Assembly (NCBI GenBank): GCA_021372775.1 | Contig: JAJFTU010000051.1 | Location: 1-41,214 of the forward strand | Source of the DNA: a bacterium | GTDB taxonomy: Bacteria > Acidobacteriota > Polarisedimenticolia > J045 | Direction: 5' to 3' | Length of the DNA: 41,214 bases | Shown here: positions 35,301 to 41,214 of the stretch, in pieces | Position numbering within the stretch: position 1 is the first letter of the stretch | Layout of the letters: every line of letters starts with the position of its first letter | Position numbers and translations under genes: made by a program | The notes under the pieces: generated by a model | The model's database searches: none | What the model was told of the DNA's origin: nothing | Seen by the model: the letters and a program-made list of their open reading frames with translations, nothing else

Positions 35301-35821
35301 GGGAGGACGGCGCCGAGGCGGCGCGCCTGACGTTCCCGCGTCAGGCGGACCGCGGACGGCTCTGCGTCGCCGACTGGGTCGAGCCCGCCGAGGGGCGGCC
35401 CGACGCGGTCGCCCTCTTCGTCGCGACCGCCGGGACCGGCGTGCGCGAGGAGGCGGCGCGGCTGACCGCGGCGGGCGAATACCTCAAGGCCCACGCGCTC
35501 GCGGCCTGCGCGCTGGAATTGGCGGAAGGGACGGCGGAGCGGCTGCACGCGCACCTGCGCGCGCTGTGGGGCATTCCGGACCCGCCCGACATGACGCCGC
35601 TGCGGATCTTCCGCGCCGAATACCGCGGGCTGCGCGTGTCGTTCGGCTATCCCGCCTGCCCGGCGCTGGAGAACCAGCGGATCCTCTTCGACCTGCTGCG
35701 CCCGGAGGAGATCGGCGTGCGCCTGACCGACGGCCTGATGATGGACCCCGAGGCGTCGGTCTCGGCGCTCGTCTTCCACCACCCCGCGGCGCGCTACTTC
35801 TCCGCCGGCGCGGCCGACTGA
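32384..35821 (+). CDS. metH: Cobalamin-dependent methionine synthase
   Basis: Full-length MetH, 1145 residues, making methionine from homocysteine and methyl-THF. All modules are present in order. Homocysteine domain: LDGATGTRFQRERL, zinc ligands C227 in GLNCAVGPE and C290/C291 in GGCCGTTAEH. Pterin domain: LLVGERTNVIGSRKFKRL. Cap and B12 domain: H726 in GDVHDIGKNLVGILL, the lower axial cobalt ligand, and GLSGLLVKSARQM. AdoMet reactivation domain: from about 870, ending RVSFGYPACPALENQRILFDLL. An acidic Ala-rich linker precedes the last module. No cobalamin or SAM riboswitch fits in the 57-bp upstream gap; TATCTT ends 7 nt before the ATG, and no ribosome site is seen. Confidence 0.96.
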   Translation: MRADTLQELLARRVLVLDGATGTRFQRERLGPADFGGAEREGCFEALVLERPDLVALVHREYLAAGADVVETDTFGATPLVLAEYGLAARAREINRRAAEIARAEADAASSPDKPRFVAGSIGPTTRSLLLTGGATFAEMRDAFRTQALGLIEGGCDYLLVETASDPLNVKAAFEGIDDAAAELGTSRPVAVSATIESSGATLCGQSIEAFYTSIEHRDLLYVGLNCAVGPEFMADPLRALAAIAETPVACVPNAGLPDEQGRYSETPERMAGTLARFLDEGLLNLVGGCCGTTAEHVAAFARLAAGRAPRVPAASRFGRVAGIDFLSLDEERRPLLVGERTNVIGSRKFKRLVAEGEWERAAEIGQGQVAGGAHVLDVCLADPDRDERADMERLLARLARRVRAPLMIDSTDPAVVERALELVPGKPIVNSVNLEDGEERLGKVARLARRRGAALVVGCIDDDPRQGMAIAATRKLEVARRAHAILTTTYGVPETDLIFDPLVFPCASGDAQYKGSARETIEGVRALKAAFPRCKTLLGVSNVSFGLPPAAREVLNSVFLHECGEAGLDLAIVNSEKIVRFAQIPKEEREAALDLLRDRGEGAAERFAALFRDARPRAAADEGGAAPIETRLARRIVEARREGLESDVEEALTRYAPLDLINGPLLDGMAEVGRLFGANELIVAEVLQSAQVMKAAVALLEPRLPQGAAPRKGTFLLATVKGDVHDIGKNLVGILLANNGFKLVDLGIKVDPTTLARAIAEHRPAIVGLSGLLVKSARQMAATAADLKAAGIDVPLLCGGAALSRRFVETQIAPAYGGIALYAPDAMQGLALAERLVDPEARALLAAEAARVAAGAAPDAAAETESEAAEVGPTVAPAPDVPPPPDFARRTYALPAREALAWANEQTLIGRHLGLRGNVRSAAEARDPKYRELRALVEEVVDEYAAKGILAPRAVFQFFRARRDGRTIVLAREDGAEAARLTFPRQADRGRLCVADWVEPAEGRPDAVALFVATAGTGVREEAARLTAAGEYLKAHALAACALELAEGTAERLHAHLRALWGIPDPPDMTPLRIFRAEYRGLRVSFGYPACPALENQRILFDLLRPEEIGVRLTDGLMMDPEASVSALVFHHPAARYFSAGAAD

Positions 35822-35852
35822 ACGCCGGCGCCGCGCGGCGGCCCGAAAAGAG

Positions 35853-35879
35853 AACGGGCGCCCTCGAGGGGCGCCCGTT
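35853..35879 (-). terminator. Terminator between metH and the zinc-ribbon gene
   Basis: Perfect 11-bp stem AACGGGCGCCC / GGGCGCCCGTT, 5-nt loop. On the minus strand it is followed by CTCTTTTCG, so it is a good terminator for the zinc-ribbon gene. It lies between two convergent genes and may act both ways. Confidence 0.8.
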
Positions 35880-35902
35880 CCGGCGATTGCTTGAGCGGTC
35901 GG

Positions 35903-36190
35903 TCAGCGGCGACCGGCCGAGAAGCAGTCACGGCAGAGGACCGGACGGCCGGCCGTCGGCTTGAACGGCACGGTGTCTTCCTTGCCGCACTGCTGGCAGA
36001 CGATCGGGTGACGAACGCGGTCGCCGCCGCGGGGCGCGCCGGCGCCGCCGCCCTGAGCCTTGCGGGCGGCGCGGCACTCGCGGCACCGCTTCGGAGTGGA
36101 CATCCCGCGCTCGGCGAAGAACGCCTGATCGCGCTCGCTGAAGGTGAAGTCGCTACCGCAGTCCACGCAGGTGATGGTCATGTCGGGCAT
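35903..36190 (-). CDS. Small double zinc-ribbon protein
   Basis: A protein of 95 residues with two treble-clef/ribbon units. The first has CVDC and CREC (ITCVDCGSDFTFSERDQAFFAERGMSTPKRCREC), which matches the bacterial zf-trcl-type zinc-ribbon family. The second has CQQC and CRDC (IVCQQCGKEDTVPFKPTAGRPVLCRDCF), a pattern found in small CxxC proteins and as tails on DEAD-box helicases. A Gly/Arg-rich linker joins them. The start ATG at 36190 has GAGGGAA upstream; ATG at 36181 is an alternative. It may bind nucleic acid; function is not established. It ends at a terminator. Confidence 0.85.
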   Translation of the reverse strand: MPDMTITCVDCGSDFTFSERDQAFFAERGMSTPKRCRECRAARKAQGGGAGAPRGGDRVRHPIVCQQCGKEDTVPFKPTAGRPVLCRDCFSAGRR

Positions 36191-36532
36191 AAAGCGTTCC
36201 CTCGGACGATTGGGCCGTGCGCGCGCGGACGCGCAAAGCGACGGACGTGATGGCGCGGCGGGACGAATCCTCCGGGACTGCAAGTGCGCAAACCCCGTTC
36301 GGACCTTTCCGCGCAGGCCCGAACGCGGCGCCTTAAAGCGCGACAACGGGAGTATTGAATCCCACAAAAGAGGGCGGCGTCAATGGGGACGGCGCAGAAA
36401 TCGCGCCGTGGCGACAGATCCGCCGCCGTTCGGGCGGCGGGTCCGTCCGTCGATCGGGAAGAGCCTTGCCCTGGATCGACAGCCGGCCGCGGGGCGGCGC
36501 AAAATCGATATTCCCCTCGAAGGAGAGTCCCC
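36191..36532. other. Divergent intergenic region, no gene seen
   Basis: 342 bp between the zinc-ribbon gene (minus) and the hydrolase gene (plus). It contains a small hairpin CCGCCGCC/GGCGGCGG (36420-36440) and two AT-richer patches (near 36330-36365 and 36500-36512). On the minus strand TTCAAT, 16 bp, TTTAAG is a weak possible promoter for the zinc-ribbon gene. A frame open on the plus strand across this region looks non-coding. Confidence 0.3.
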
Positions 36533-38119
36533 ATGCGTCAGGCGGTGGCCGTTCTGGCCGTTTTCGCCGCGCTTCTCGCCACTGTCTCGGTCGCCCTCGC
36601 CGCCGGTCCGGCCTACGCGGGCTGGGGCGGGCTGCGCCCGGGGCCGTACGCCGTCGGCTTCCAGCCGATTCTGGCGCGGGACCAGTCGCGCACGTTCGAT
36701 TCGCCGCGCGACGCCGACGGCGCGCCGAACCAGCGCGAGGTCGCGCGGCCGGTCCAGATCCTCGTCTGGTACCCGGCGTCGCCGGCCGCGGAGGCGGCCC
36801 ACGTTCCGTTCGCCGACTACGTCGCCCTGTCCGCGCGCGAGATCGACTTCGGGCCGCTCGACGACGCCGCGCGCGCCGCGAAGCTCGAGGCGTTCGTCGC
36901 CCTCCCCGCGGCGCAAGGGATTCCGGCCGACACGGTGCGCGCCCTCCTCGCCGCGCCGACCGCGGCGATCGCCGCGGCGCCGCGCGCCGAGGGGACCTTC
37001 CCGCTCGTCCTCTACGCCGCCGGCCTGAGCGGCTCGGCCTTCGAGAACTCGATCCTCTGCGAGTACCTGGCCAGCCACGGCTACGTCGTCGCCGCTGTGC
37101 CGTCGATCGGGGCCGAGGGCCGGGCGATGACCCCGGACATGATCGGGGCGGAGGCGCAGACGCGCGACATGGCGTTCGCCCTCGCCACGCTGCGCGACTA
37201 TCCCTACGCCGACGCGCGCGACGTCGCCGTCGTCGGCTACAGCTTCGGCGGCCTGGCCGACGTGATGCTCGCGACGCGCGACACGCGGGTCGCCGCGCTC
37301 GTCTCGCTCGACGGATCGATCCTCCATCTCGACGCCGCGGAGCGCGCCGACGCGCGCCTCGACCCGAACCGGCTGCGCGTCCCGTCGCTGTTCTTCGTCG
37401 GCGCGGGGAGCGAGCGCCCCGACTTCGACCCGGCGTTCTTCCGCGCCCTCAAGTACTCCGACGCGCGCCTGCTGCGCCTGCCGCGGATGGAGCACCGCGA
37501 CTTCACCTCGCAGCACGTGGTGCTCTTCGAGCTGCTTCCCGCCGACCAGCGCGGGACCCGGGGCGGCGATCCGCGCCTCGGCTTCGAAACCGCCGCGCAG
37601 TACGCGCGCCGCTTCCTCGACGCGACGCTCAAGGGAAACGCCGAGGCGCGCGCGTTCATCGACGGATCGCCGGACGGCCTCGGGCTTCCCGCGGGGTTCG
37701 CGCGGCTCGAGAGCCGGCGCGCCGTTCCCGCCCCGCCGACCGAAGGGCAGTTCCTCGACCTTCTGGAGCGCGGCGGCGTCCAGCGGGCTCGGGAAGCGCT
37801 GCGCAAGGTCAAGATCGTCGATCCGCAGTGGCAGGTCTTCCGCGAGGCGACGATGGAGGCGCTCGGGCGGGCGCTGCTCGCCGAGAACCGCGTCGCCGAA
37901 GCGGCGGAGGCCTTCCGCCTCAACGTCGAGGCGTATCCCGATTCGGCCGACGCCGCGGCGAGCCTCGGCGAGGCGCTGGCCCGCGCGGGAAAGGCGAAGG
38001 AGGCGGAGGAGGCGTACCGCAGCGCGTTGGTGCTGCTCCGCCGCGACGAGCGGACGCCGGCGGCCTACAAGGAGCAGTTCCGGCGGCGGCTGCTCGACGC
38101 GATCGCCAAGCTGAAGTGA
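36533..38119 (+). CDS. Exported alpha/beta hydrolase with C-terminal TPR segment
   Basis: A protein of 528 residues with a signal peptide (MRQAVAVLAVFAALLATVSVALAAGPAYA) and a strong ribosome site (GAAGGAGAG). The hydrolase part (about 40-380) resembles the dienelactone-hydrolase/PAF-acetylhydrolase group: ILVWYPA, FPLVLYAAGLSGSAFENSILCEYLASHGYVVAA, and the nucleophile elbow VGYSFGGLAD with S237. The likely acid is in the ALVSLDGS or LFFVGAGSERPDFD region and the base in MEHRDF. The final 120 residues are TPR-like (LGRALLAENRVAEAAEAFRLNVEAYPDSADAAASLGEALARAGKAKEAEEAYRSALVLL). Probably a periplasmic esterase or lipase; substrate unknown. It stands alone between a divergent gene and a hairpin. 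Confidence 0.82.
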   Translation: MRQAVAVLAVFAALLATVSVALAAGPAYAGWGGLRPGPYAVGFQPILARDQSRTFDSPRDADGAPNQREVARPVQILVWYPASPAAEAAHVPFADYVALSAREIDFGPLDDAARAAKLEAFVALPAAQGIPADTVRALLAAPTAAIAAAPRAEGTFPLVLYAAGLSGSAFENSILCEYLASHGYVVAAVPSIGAEGRAMTPDMIGAEAQTRDMAFALATLRDYPYADARDVAVVGYSFGGLADVMLATRDTRVAALVSLDGSILHLDAAERADARLDPNRLRVPSLFFVGAGSERPDFDPAFFRALKYSDARLLRLPRMEHRDFTSQHVVLFELLPADQRGTRGGDPRLGFETAAQYARRFLDATLKGNAEARAFIDGSPDGLGLPAGFARLESRRAVPAPPTEGQFLDLLERGGVQRAREALRKVKIVDPQWQVFREATMEALGRALLAENRVAEAAEAFRLNVEAYPDSADAAASLGEALARAGKAKEAEEAYRSALVLLRRDERTPAAYKEQFRRRLLDAIAKLK

Positions 38120-38127
38120 CGCGGCCG

Positions 38128-38154
38128 GGGGGCGTTCCGCTTCGGGACGCCCCC
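38128..38154 (+). terminator. Hairpin after the hydrolase gene
   Basis: 12-bp stem (GGGGGCGTTCCG / CGGGACGCCCCC, one T-G wobble) with a 3-nt loop, 8 bp after the stop. There is no T-run. Confidence 0.5.
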
Positions 38155-38214
38155 GCGGCATCCGCGGCCGGGGCCCGGCCCGTACGCGTCCCGGTTCCCG
38201 TCTCCGCGCGCGTT

Positions 38215-38298
38215 CCCGTCACTGTTCCCATCCCCGTTCGCGTTCCCCGTTCCGCTCCCGTCACTGTTCCCATCTCCGTTCGCGTTCCCCTTTCCGCT
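38215..38298. repeat. 42-bp tandem duplication within a GTTCCC-rich tract
   Basis: Two 42-bp copies (38215-38256 and 38257-38298) differ at two positions; a degenerate third copy runs to about 38330. Each unit is built from short GTTCCC/CCCGTC-type words, and the surrounding 38190-38330 is made of the same words. It lies between the hydrolase terminator and the carboxypeptidase start. There is no spacer structure, so it is not CRISPR. Confidence 0.85.
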
Positions 38299-38348
38299 CC
38301 CGTCCCTGTTCCTGTGCCCGTGCCCGTTCAGAGCTAAGCTGTCGAACC

Positions 38349-40751
38349 ATGAACAGGGCTCTCCGCGCCGCCTTCCTCCCGTTCGCCGCGTTCGTCGCTT
38401 GCGCCGCGCTTCCCGCGCGCGCCGCCGTTCCCGTCGCCGCTCCGGCCGAATGCCGCGTCGTCGATCTCGGCGCGCTCGACGACGCCGCCTTCGCGCGGCT
38501 CGTCCGGCTGCGGTTCGACGTCGAGCGGAACGGCCGGCGCGAGGCGATCGCCTACGTGACCCCGGCGCAGGAGGACAAGCTCGAGGCGCTCGGCTTCGCG
38601 TGGACCGAGACCGGCCTCTGCGCCGGCGCCGCGCCGGCGGCGACGACGGAGGCCGCCGCAGCGACCTACCACACCTACGACACGCTGACCTCCGACCTGC
38701 AGGCGCTCGCCGCGGCGCACCCGGACATCGTGCGTCTCTCGTCGGCCGGCGCGACGACGCAGGGGCGGCGGATGTGGTGGGTGCGGATCGGCCTGCCGGC
38801 CGATTCCCGCGGCGACCACCCCGTCGTCCGCTACCTCTCCTCGATCCACGGCGACGAGCTGGTCGGGATGGAGCTGCTGATCCGGCTCGCCCACTGGCTG
38901 GCCGAGGGATACGCGGGCGACGCGCGCGCGCGGAACATCGTCGAGAACGTCGAGACGTGGATCATGCCGCTCGTCAATCCCGACGGCGCGGCGCTCGGCC
39001 AGCGCTGGAACGCCGCCGGCGTCGACCTCAACCGCACCTTCCCCGATGAGTACGACGACCCGCGCGACGTCGCGACCGACCGGCCGGCCGAGACGGCCAA
39101 CCTGATGAACTGGCAGGCCGGCCGCGCGGGAACGCTCTCCGCGAATCTCCACGGCGGCTCGCTGGTCTACAACTACCCCTACGACAACAACGCCGCCGGC
39201 GCGTCGGTCTACAGCGCCGCCCCCGACGACGACACGTTCATCACGCTAGCCTACGACTACGCCGTGCACAACGGGCCGATGTTCTCGAGCCCGGAGTTCC
39301 ACCAGGGGATGACGAACGGCGCCGCATGGTACGCGGTCTCCGGCGGGATGCAGGACTGGCTCTACCACTACCGCGGCGAGATGGCGGCGACGATCGAGCT
39401 CTCGAACACCAAGATGCCGGCGGCCTCGACGCTCGACCAGTACTGGAGCGACAACCGCGAGTCGTTGCTCGCGCACCTCGAGCGCGCGCTGACCGGCGTG
39501 CGCGGCCTCGCGACCGACGCCGTCACGGGAGCGCCGGTGGCGGCGACTATCCGGGTGCGCGGCCGCGCCGAGCCGTTCCGCTCCGACGCCGCGGTCGGCG
39601 ACTTCCATCGTCCGCTCGTCGCCGGCGCGGCGTTCAATCTCGACCTCTCGGCGCCCGGCTACGCCGCCGCGTCGGCGCCGTTCAGCGTCGCCGACGCGCG
39701 CGGCCCGGCGACGCGGGTGAATGTCGCGCTGACGCCGCTGCCGCCGAACGTCGCCGCCGTCGGCGCGCGCGCCGCCGACGACGACGGCGTCCTCGCCGCG
39801 GGCGAAGCGACGACGCTCGCCGTGACGGTGCGCGAGGACGGCGGGCCGCTCGCCGGCCTGTCGGGCACGCTCGAGTCGCTCGACCCGTGGCTCGCCGCGG
39901 AGAGCGCCGGCGGAACGTGGCCCGCGCTGCGCCCCGGCGCGGCGACCGAATCGAACGCGCCCCATTTCGCCGTTTCCGTGCCGGCGGGCGCGCCGTCCGG
40001 GCACAAGGTCGCCGCGCGCGTGGCGTGGACGGCGCCGGACGGAACGCGCGGCGCGACGGCGCCGTTCTTCGTGCCGCTCGGCGCCGCGGGATCGCTGACC
40101 GCCGCGGCCTCGGGCCTGCCGGCCGCGATTCCCGACGTCGGATCGGTGCAGCGCTCGGTCGTCGTCGCCGCCGACGAAGAGATCGCGTCGGTCGCCGTCG
40201 CCGTGACGATCACGCACCCCTATCCCTCCGACCTCCGCCTCACCCTCGTCGCGCCGGGTGGGCAGTCGTACGTCCTCGCGGAACGGCCGTGGTGGGGTTC
40301 GGGCGTGGACGCCGTCTTCGGCGTCGATCGCGCGCCGCTCGACTCGCTCGCGCCCCTCGTCGGCACGTCGTGCGAGGGAACGTGGACGCTGCGCGTCGAG
40401 GATCTCGAGTACGGCAACACCGGCTCGCTGACGAAGTTCGAGCTGCGCTTGACGACGCGTCCGTTCGAGAGCCCGATCGCCGCCGTGCCGCATCTCGACG
40501 TCGCGAAGAACGGCGCGGGGGCGGCGGCGTTCTCGTGGTGGCCGGTCGGCGGCGCGACGCGCTACGTCGTCCGCCGCGCCGCCTCGCCCGCCTCCGCCGC
40601 CGACTTCGCCGACATCACCGCGTCCGACGCCGACCCGACCGACACGTCGTTCGTCGACGCGGCGAACCCGGCCGCGGGGAGCGCGTTCTTCTACGTCGTG
40701 AACGCCGTCGGTCATTCCGGCGAAGGAACGTGGGGCCACTTCCTCCGCTGA
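38349..40751 (+). CDS. Secreted M14 zinc carboxypeptidase with regulatory-like and P-domains
   Basis: A secreted metallocarboxypeptidase of 800 residues with a signal peptide (about 1-26). Peptidase domain (about 105-380): zinc ligands H167 and E170 in SSIHGDELVGME and H268 in SANLHGGS; substrate-binding LVNPDG and VDLNRTFP; catalytic E350 in MAATIELSNTKMP. Next is a carboxypeptidase regulatory-like beta domain (GLATDAVTGAPVAATIRVRG), then an Ig-like segment. Then comes a proprotein-convertase P-domain (about 580-705: VAVAVTITHPYPSDLRLTLVAPGGQSYVLAERPWWG, GTWTLRVEDLEYGNTGSLTKFELRL), and a final fibronectin-like domain. TAAGCT ends 8 nt before the ATG and no ribosome site is seen. It probably digests external protein. 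Confidence 0.92.
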   Translation: MNRALRAAFLPFAAFVACAALPARAAVPVAAPAECRVVDLGALDDAAFARLVRLRFDVERNGRREAIAYVTPAQEDKLEALGFAWTETGLCAGAAPAATTEAAAATYHTYDTLTSDLQALAAAHPDIVRLSSAGATTQGRRMWWVRIGLPADSRGDHPVVRYLSSIHGDELVGMELLIRLAHWLAEGYAGDARARNIVENVETWIMPLVNPDGAALGQRWNAAGVDLNRTFPDEYDDPRDVATDRPAETANLMNWQAGRAGTLSANLHGGSLVYNYPYDNNAAGASVYSAAPDDDTFITLAYDYAVHNGPMFSSPEFHQGMTNGAAWYAVSGGMQDWLYHYRGEMAATIELSNTKMPAASTLDQYWSDNRESLLAHLERALTGVRGLATDAVTGAPVAATIRVRGRAEPFRSDAAVGDFHRPLVAGAAFNLDLSAPGYAAASAPFSVADARGPATRVNVALTPLPPNVAAVGARAADDDGVLAAGEATTLAVTVREDGGPLAGLSGTLESLDPWLAAESAGGTWPALRPGAATESNAPHFAVSVPAGAPSGHKVAARVAWTAPDGTRGATAPFFVPLGAAGSLTAAASGLPAAIPDVGSVQRSVVVAADEEIASVAVAVTITHPYPSDLRLTLVAPGGQSYVLAERPWWGSGVDAVFGVDRAPLDSLAPLVGTSCEGTWTLRVEDLEYGNTGSLTKFELRLTTRPFESPIAAVPHLDVAKNGAGAAAFSWWPVGGATRYVVRRAASPASAADFADITASDADPTDTSFVDAANPAAGSAFFYVVNAVGHSGEGTWGHFLR

Positions 40752-40809
40752 CGCGGCGCGGGATCCGCGGCGCGTCGCCGTTCGGAAGCGCGGCCGCCGC
40801 ACGCGGAAC

Positions 40810-40842
40810 AAAAAACGAGGCGGTCCCGCGGGGCCGCCTCGT
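40810..40842 (-). terminator. Rho-independent terminator of the outer-membrane protein gene
   Basis: Perfect 9-bp stem (ACGAGGCGG / CCGCCTCGT, 40815-40823 and 40834-40842) with a 10-nt loop; on the minus strand it runs straight into TTTTTTGTTCC. It also lies downstream of the convergent carboxypeptidase gene. Confidence 0.9.
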
Positions 40843-40865
40843 CGCGCAAGGAACTTCGGGGCCGG

Positions 40866-41214
40866 TCAGAACCGCCACGCCACGCCGGCCGAGACCTGCG
40901 GTCCGGAAAGGTCGATCTTCCCCATCCCGTCGAAGTCGTCGCCCATCTCGGCCCGCACCTTGTGGTAGCGGACCTCGGCGAAGACCGACCAGTTCTTCTG
41001 CACCGGGATGTCGAGCCCGGCGACGCCGAAGAAGCCGGCCTGCACGCCGTCGGCGCGGTACTCGCCGGTGAAGATCGGCAGCGCCTCGTCGTTGAAGTTG
41101 ATGAAGTCGCCGTTCTCGGTGTAGCGCCACCAGTAGAGCCCGCCCCCGAAGCCGAGGTACGGAATCACCGGCGCCTTCTTCCCCGCGGGATAGAAGACGA
41201 GGCCGACCGTGAAC
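40866..41214 (-). CDS. Outer-membrane beta-barrel protein, C-terminal part
   Basis: The last 115 or so residues of a protein whose start lies beyond the window. Alternating strands with aromatic belts are visible: FTVGLVFYP, PVIPYLGFGGGLYWWRY, VQAGFFGVAGLDIPV, WSVFAEVRYHKVRAEM and PQVSAGVAWRF. It ends in phenylalanine, the signal for the Bam machinery. The style is that of OmpW/OmpA-like eight-stranded barrels (opacity or porin-family small barrels). A strong terminator follows. The family name cannot be fixed from this fragment. Confidence 0.8.
   Translation of the reverse strand, partial: FTVGLVFYPAGKKAPVIPYLGFGGGLYWWRYTENGDFINFNDEALPIFTGEYRADGVQAGFFGVAGLDIPVQKNWSVFAEVRYHKVRAEMGDDFDGMGKIDLSGPQVSAGVAWRF

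Noticed and set aside
31391-35782. 1463-residue minus-strand frame running through metH
   Set aside because: Only its last 311 codons (from the ATG at 32326) are the real MetF-like gene; the rest is antisense to MetH.
38190-38335. CRISPR array or coding repeat (Val-Pro or Gly-Thr peptide)
   Set aside because: Units are directly adjacent with no unique spacers, and the encoded peptides are simple translations of short words past a stop and hairpin.
36355-38337. Alternative 660-residue plus-strand frame over the hydrolase gene
   Set aside because: Arg-rich shadow frame; the correct frame has a signal peptide, GYSFGG and a strong ribosome site.

Overview
This 41.2 kb window is very GC-rich chromosomal DNA, about 70% or more by eye. 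It carries 33 well-supported protein genes, two of them cut by the window ends, plus one short probable gene and one short uncertain reading frame. I see no tRNA, rRNA, insertion sequence, phage gene or CRISPR array. The gene set suggests an anaerobic or facultative, Gram-negative-type bacterium: a tungsten-type aldehyde oxidoreductase, a group 4 [NiFe] hydrogenase, outer-membrane barrel proteins, and sigma-54, ECF and HD-GYP regulators. Acidobacteriota or a deltaproteobacterial/myxococcal-like lineage fits best, but this is inference from style and not from a marker gene.

Region 1 (1-11.3 kb) is the most interesting. A sigma-54 enhancer-binding activator of the AcoR type (minus strand, C-terminus off the window) faces a two-gene operon for a four-cluster ferredoxin and an aldehyde:ferredoxin oxidoreductase (AOR). 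The gap between them holds a near-consensus sigma-54 promoter (2274-2289), an IHF-like site and 10-bp direct repeats that could be activator sites. A GC-rich stem-loop follows AOR. Then come six tightly overlapping genes for a membrane-bound [NiFe] hydrogenase: a 997-residue double antiporter subunit, then NuoB-, NuoH-, NuoI-, NuoC- and NuoD-like subunits. The NuoD-like subunit keeps all four Ni-binding cysteines and ends right after the last one. Content and architecture resemble the CO-induced CooMKLXUH hydrogenase, but AOR plus ferredoxin stands where CO dehydrogenase plus CooF would be. The likely job is aldehyde oxidation to acid, with electrons passed to protons to make H2 while ions are pumped.

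Region 2 (11.4-18 kb) holds an outer-membrane DUF3034-like protein, an unrecognised exported protein with an 18-bp minisatellite, a small RIO/Kdo-type kinase, and, on the minus strand, a radical SAM enzyme followed by ribonuclease E/G. Region 3 (18.2-23.2 kb) carries an ErcA-like iron alcohol dehydrogenase overlapping a PAS/histidine-kinase/receiver hybrid, then an ECF sigma factor, a membrane anti-sigma candidate and a PDZ protein, closed by a strong terminator.

Region 4 (23.2-30.1 kb) has an S9 peptidase with an extra C-terminal domain, an HD-GYP protein, a TPR plus cyclic-nucleotide-binding protein, a small unknown protein, a Tat-exported metallophosphoesterase and an RNase Z. Region 5 (30.1-35.8 kb) is a one-carbon/redox block: MetH on plus, divergent from a MetF-like reductase, a CnoX-like thioredoxin-TPR protein and a [2Fe-2S] ferredoxin on minus. 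Region 6 (35.9-41.2 kb) has a zinc-ribbon protein, an exported alpha/beta hydrolase with TPRs, a 42-bp tandem duplication, a secreted M14 carboxypeptidase with a P-domain, and a truncated outer-membrane barrel protein.
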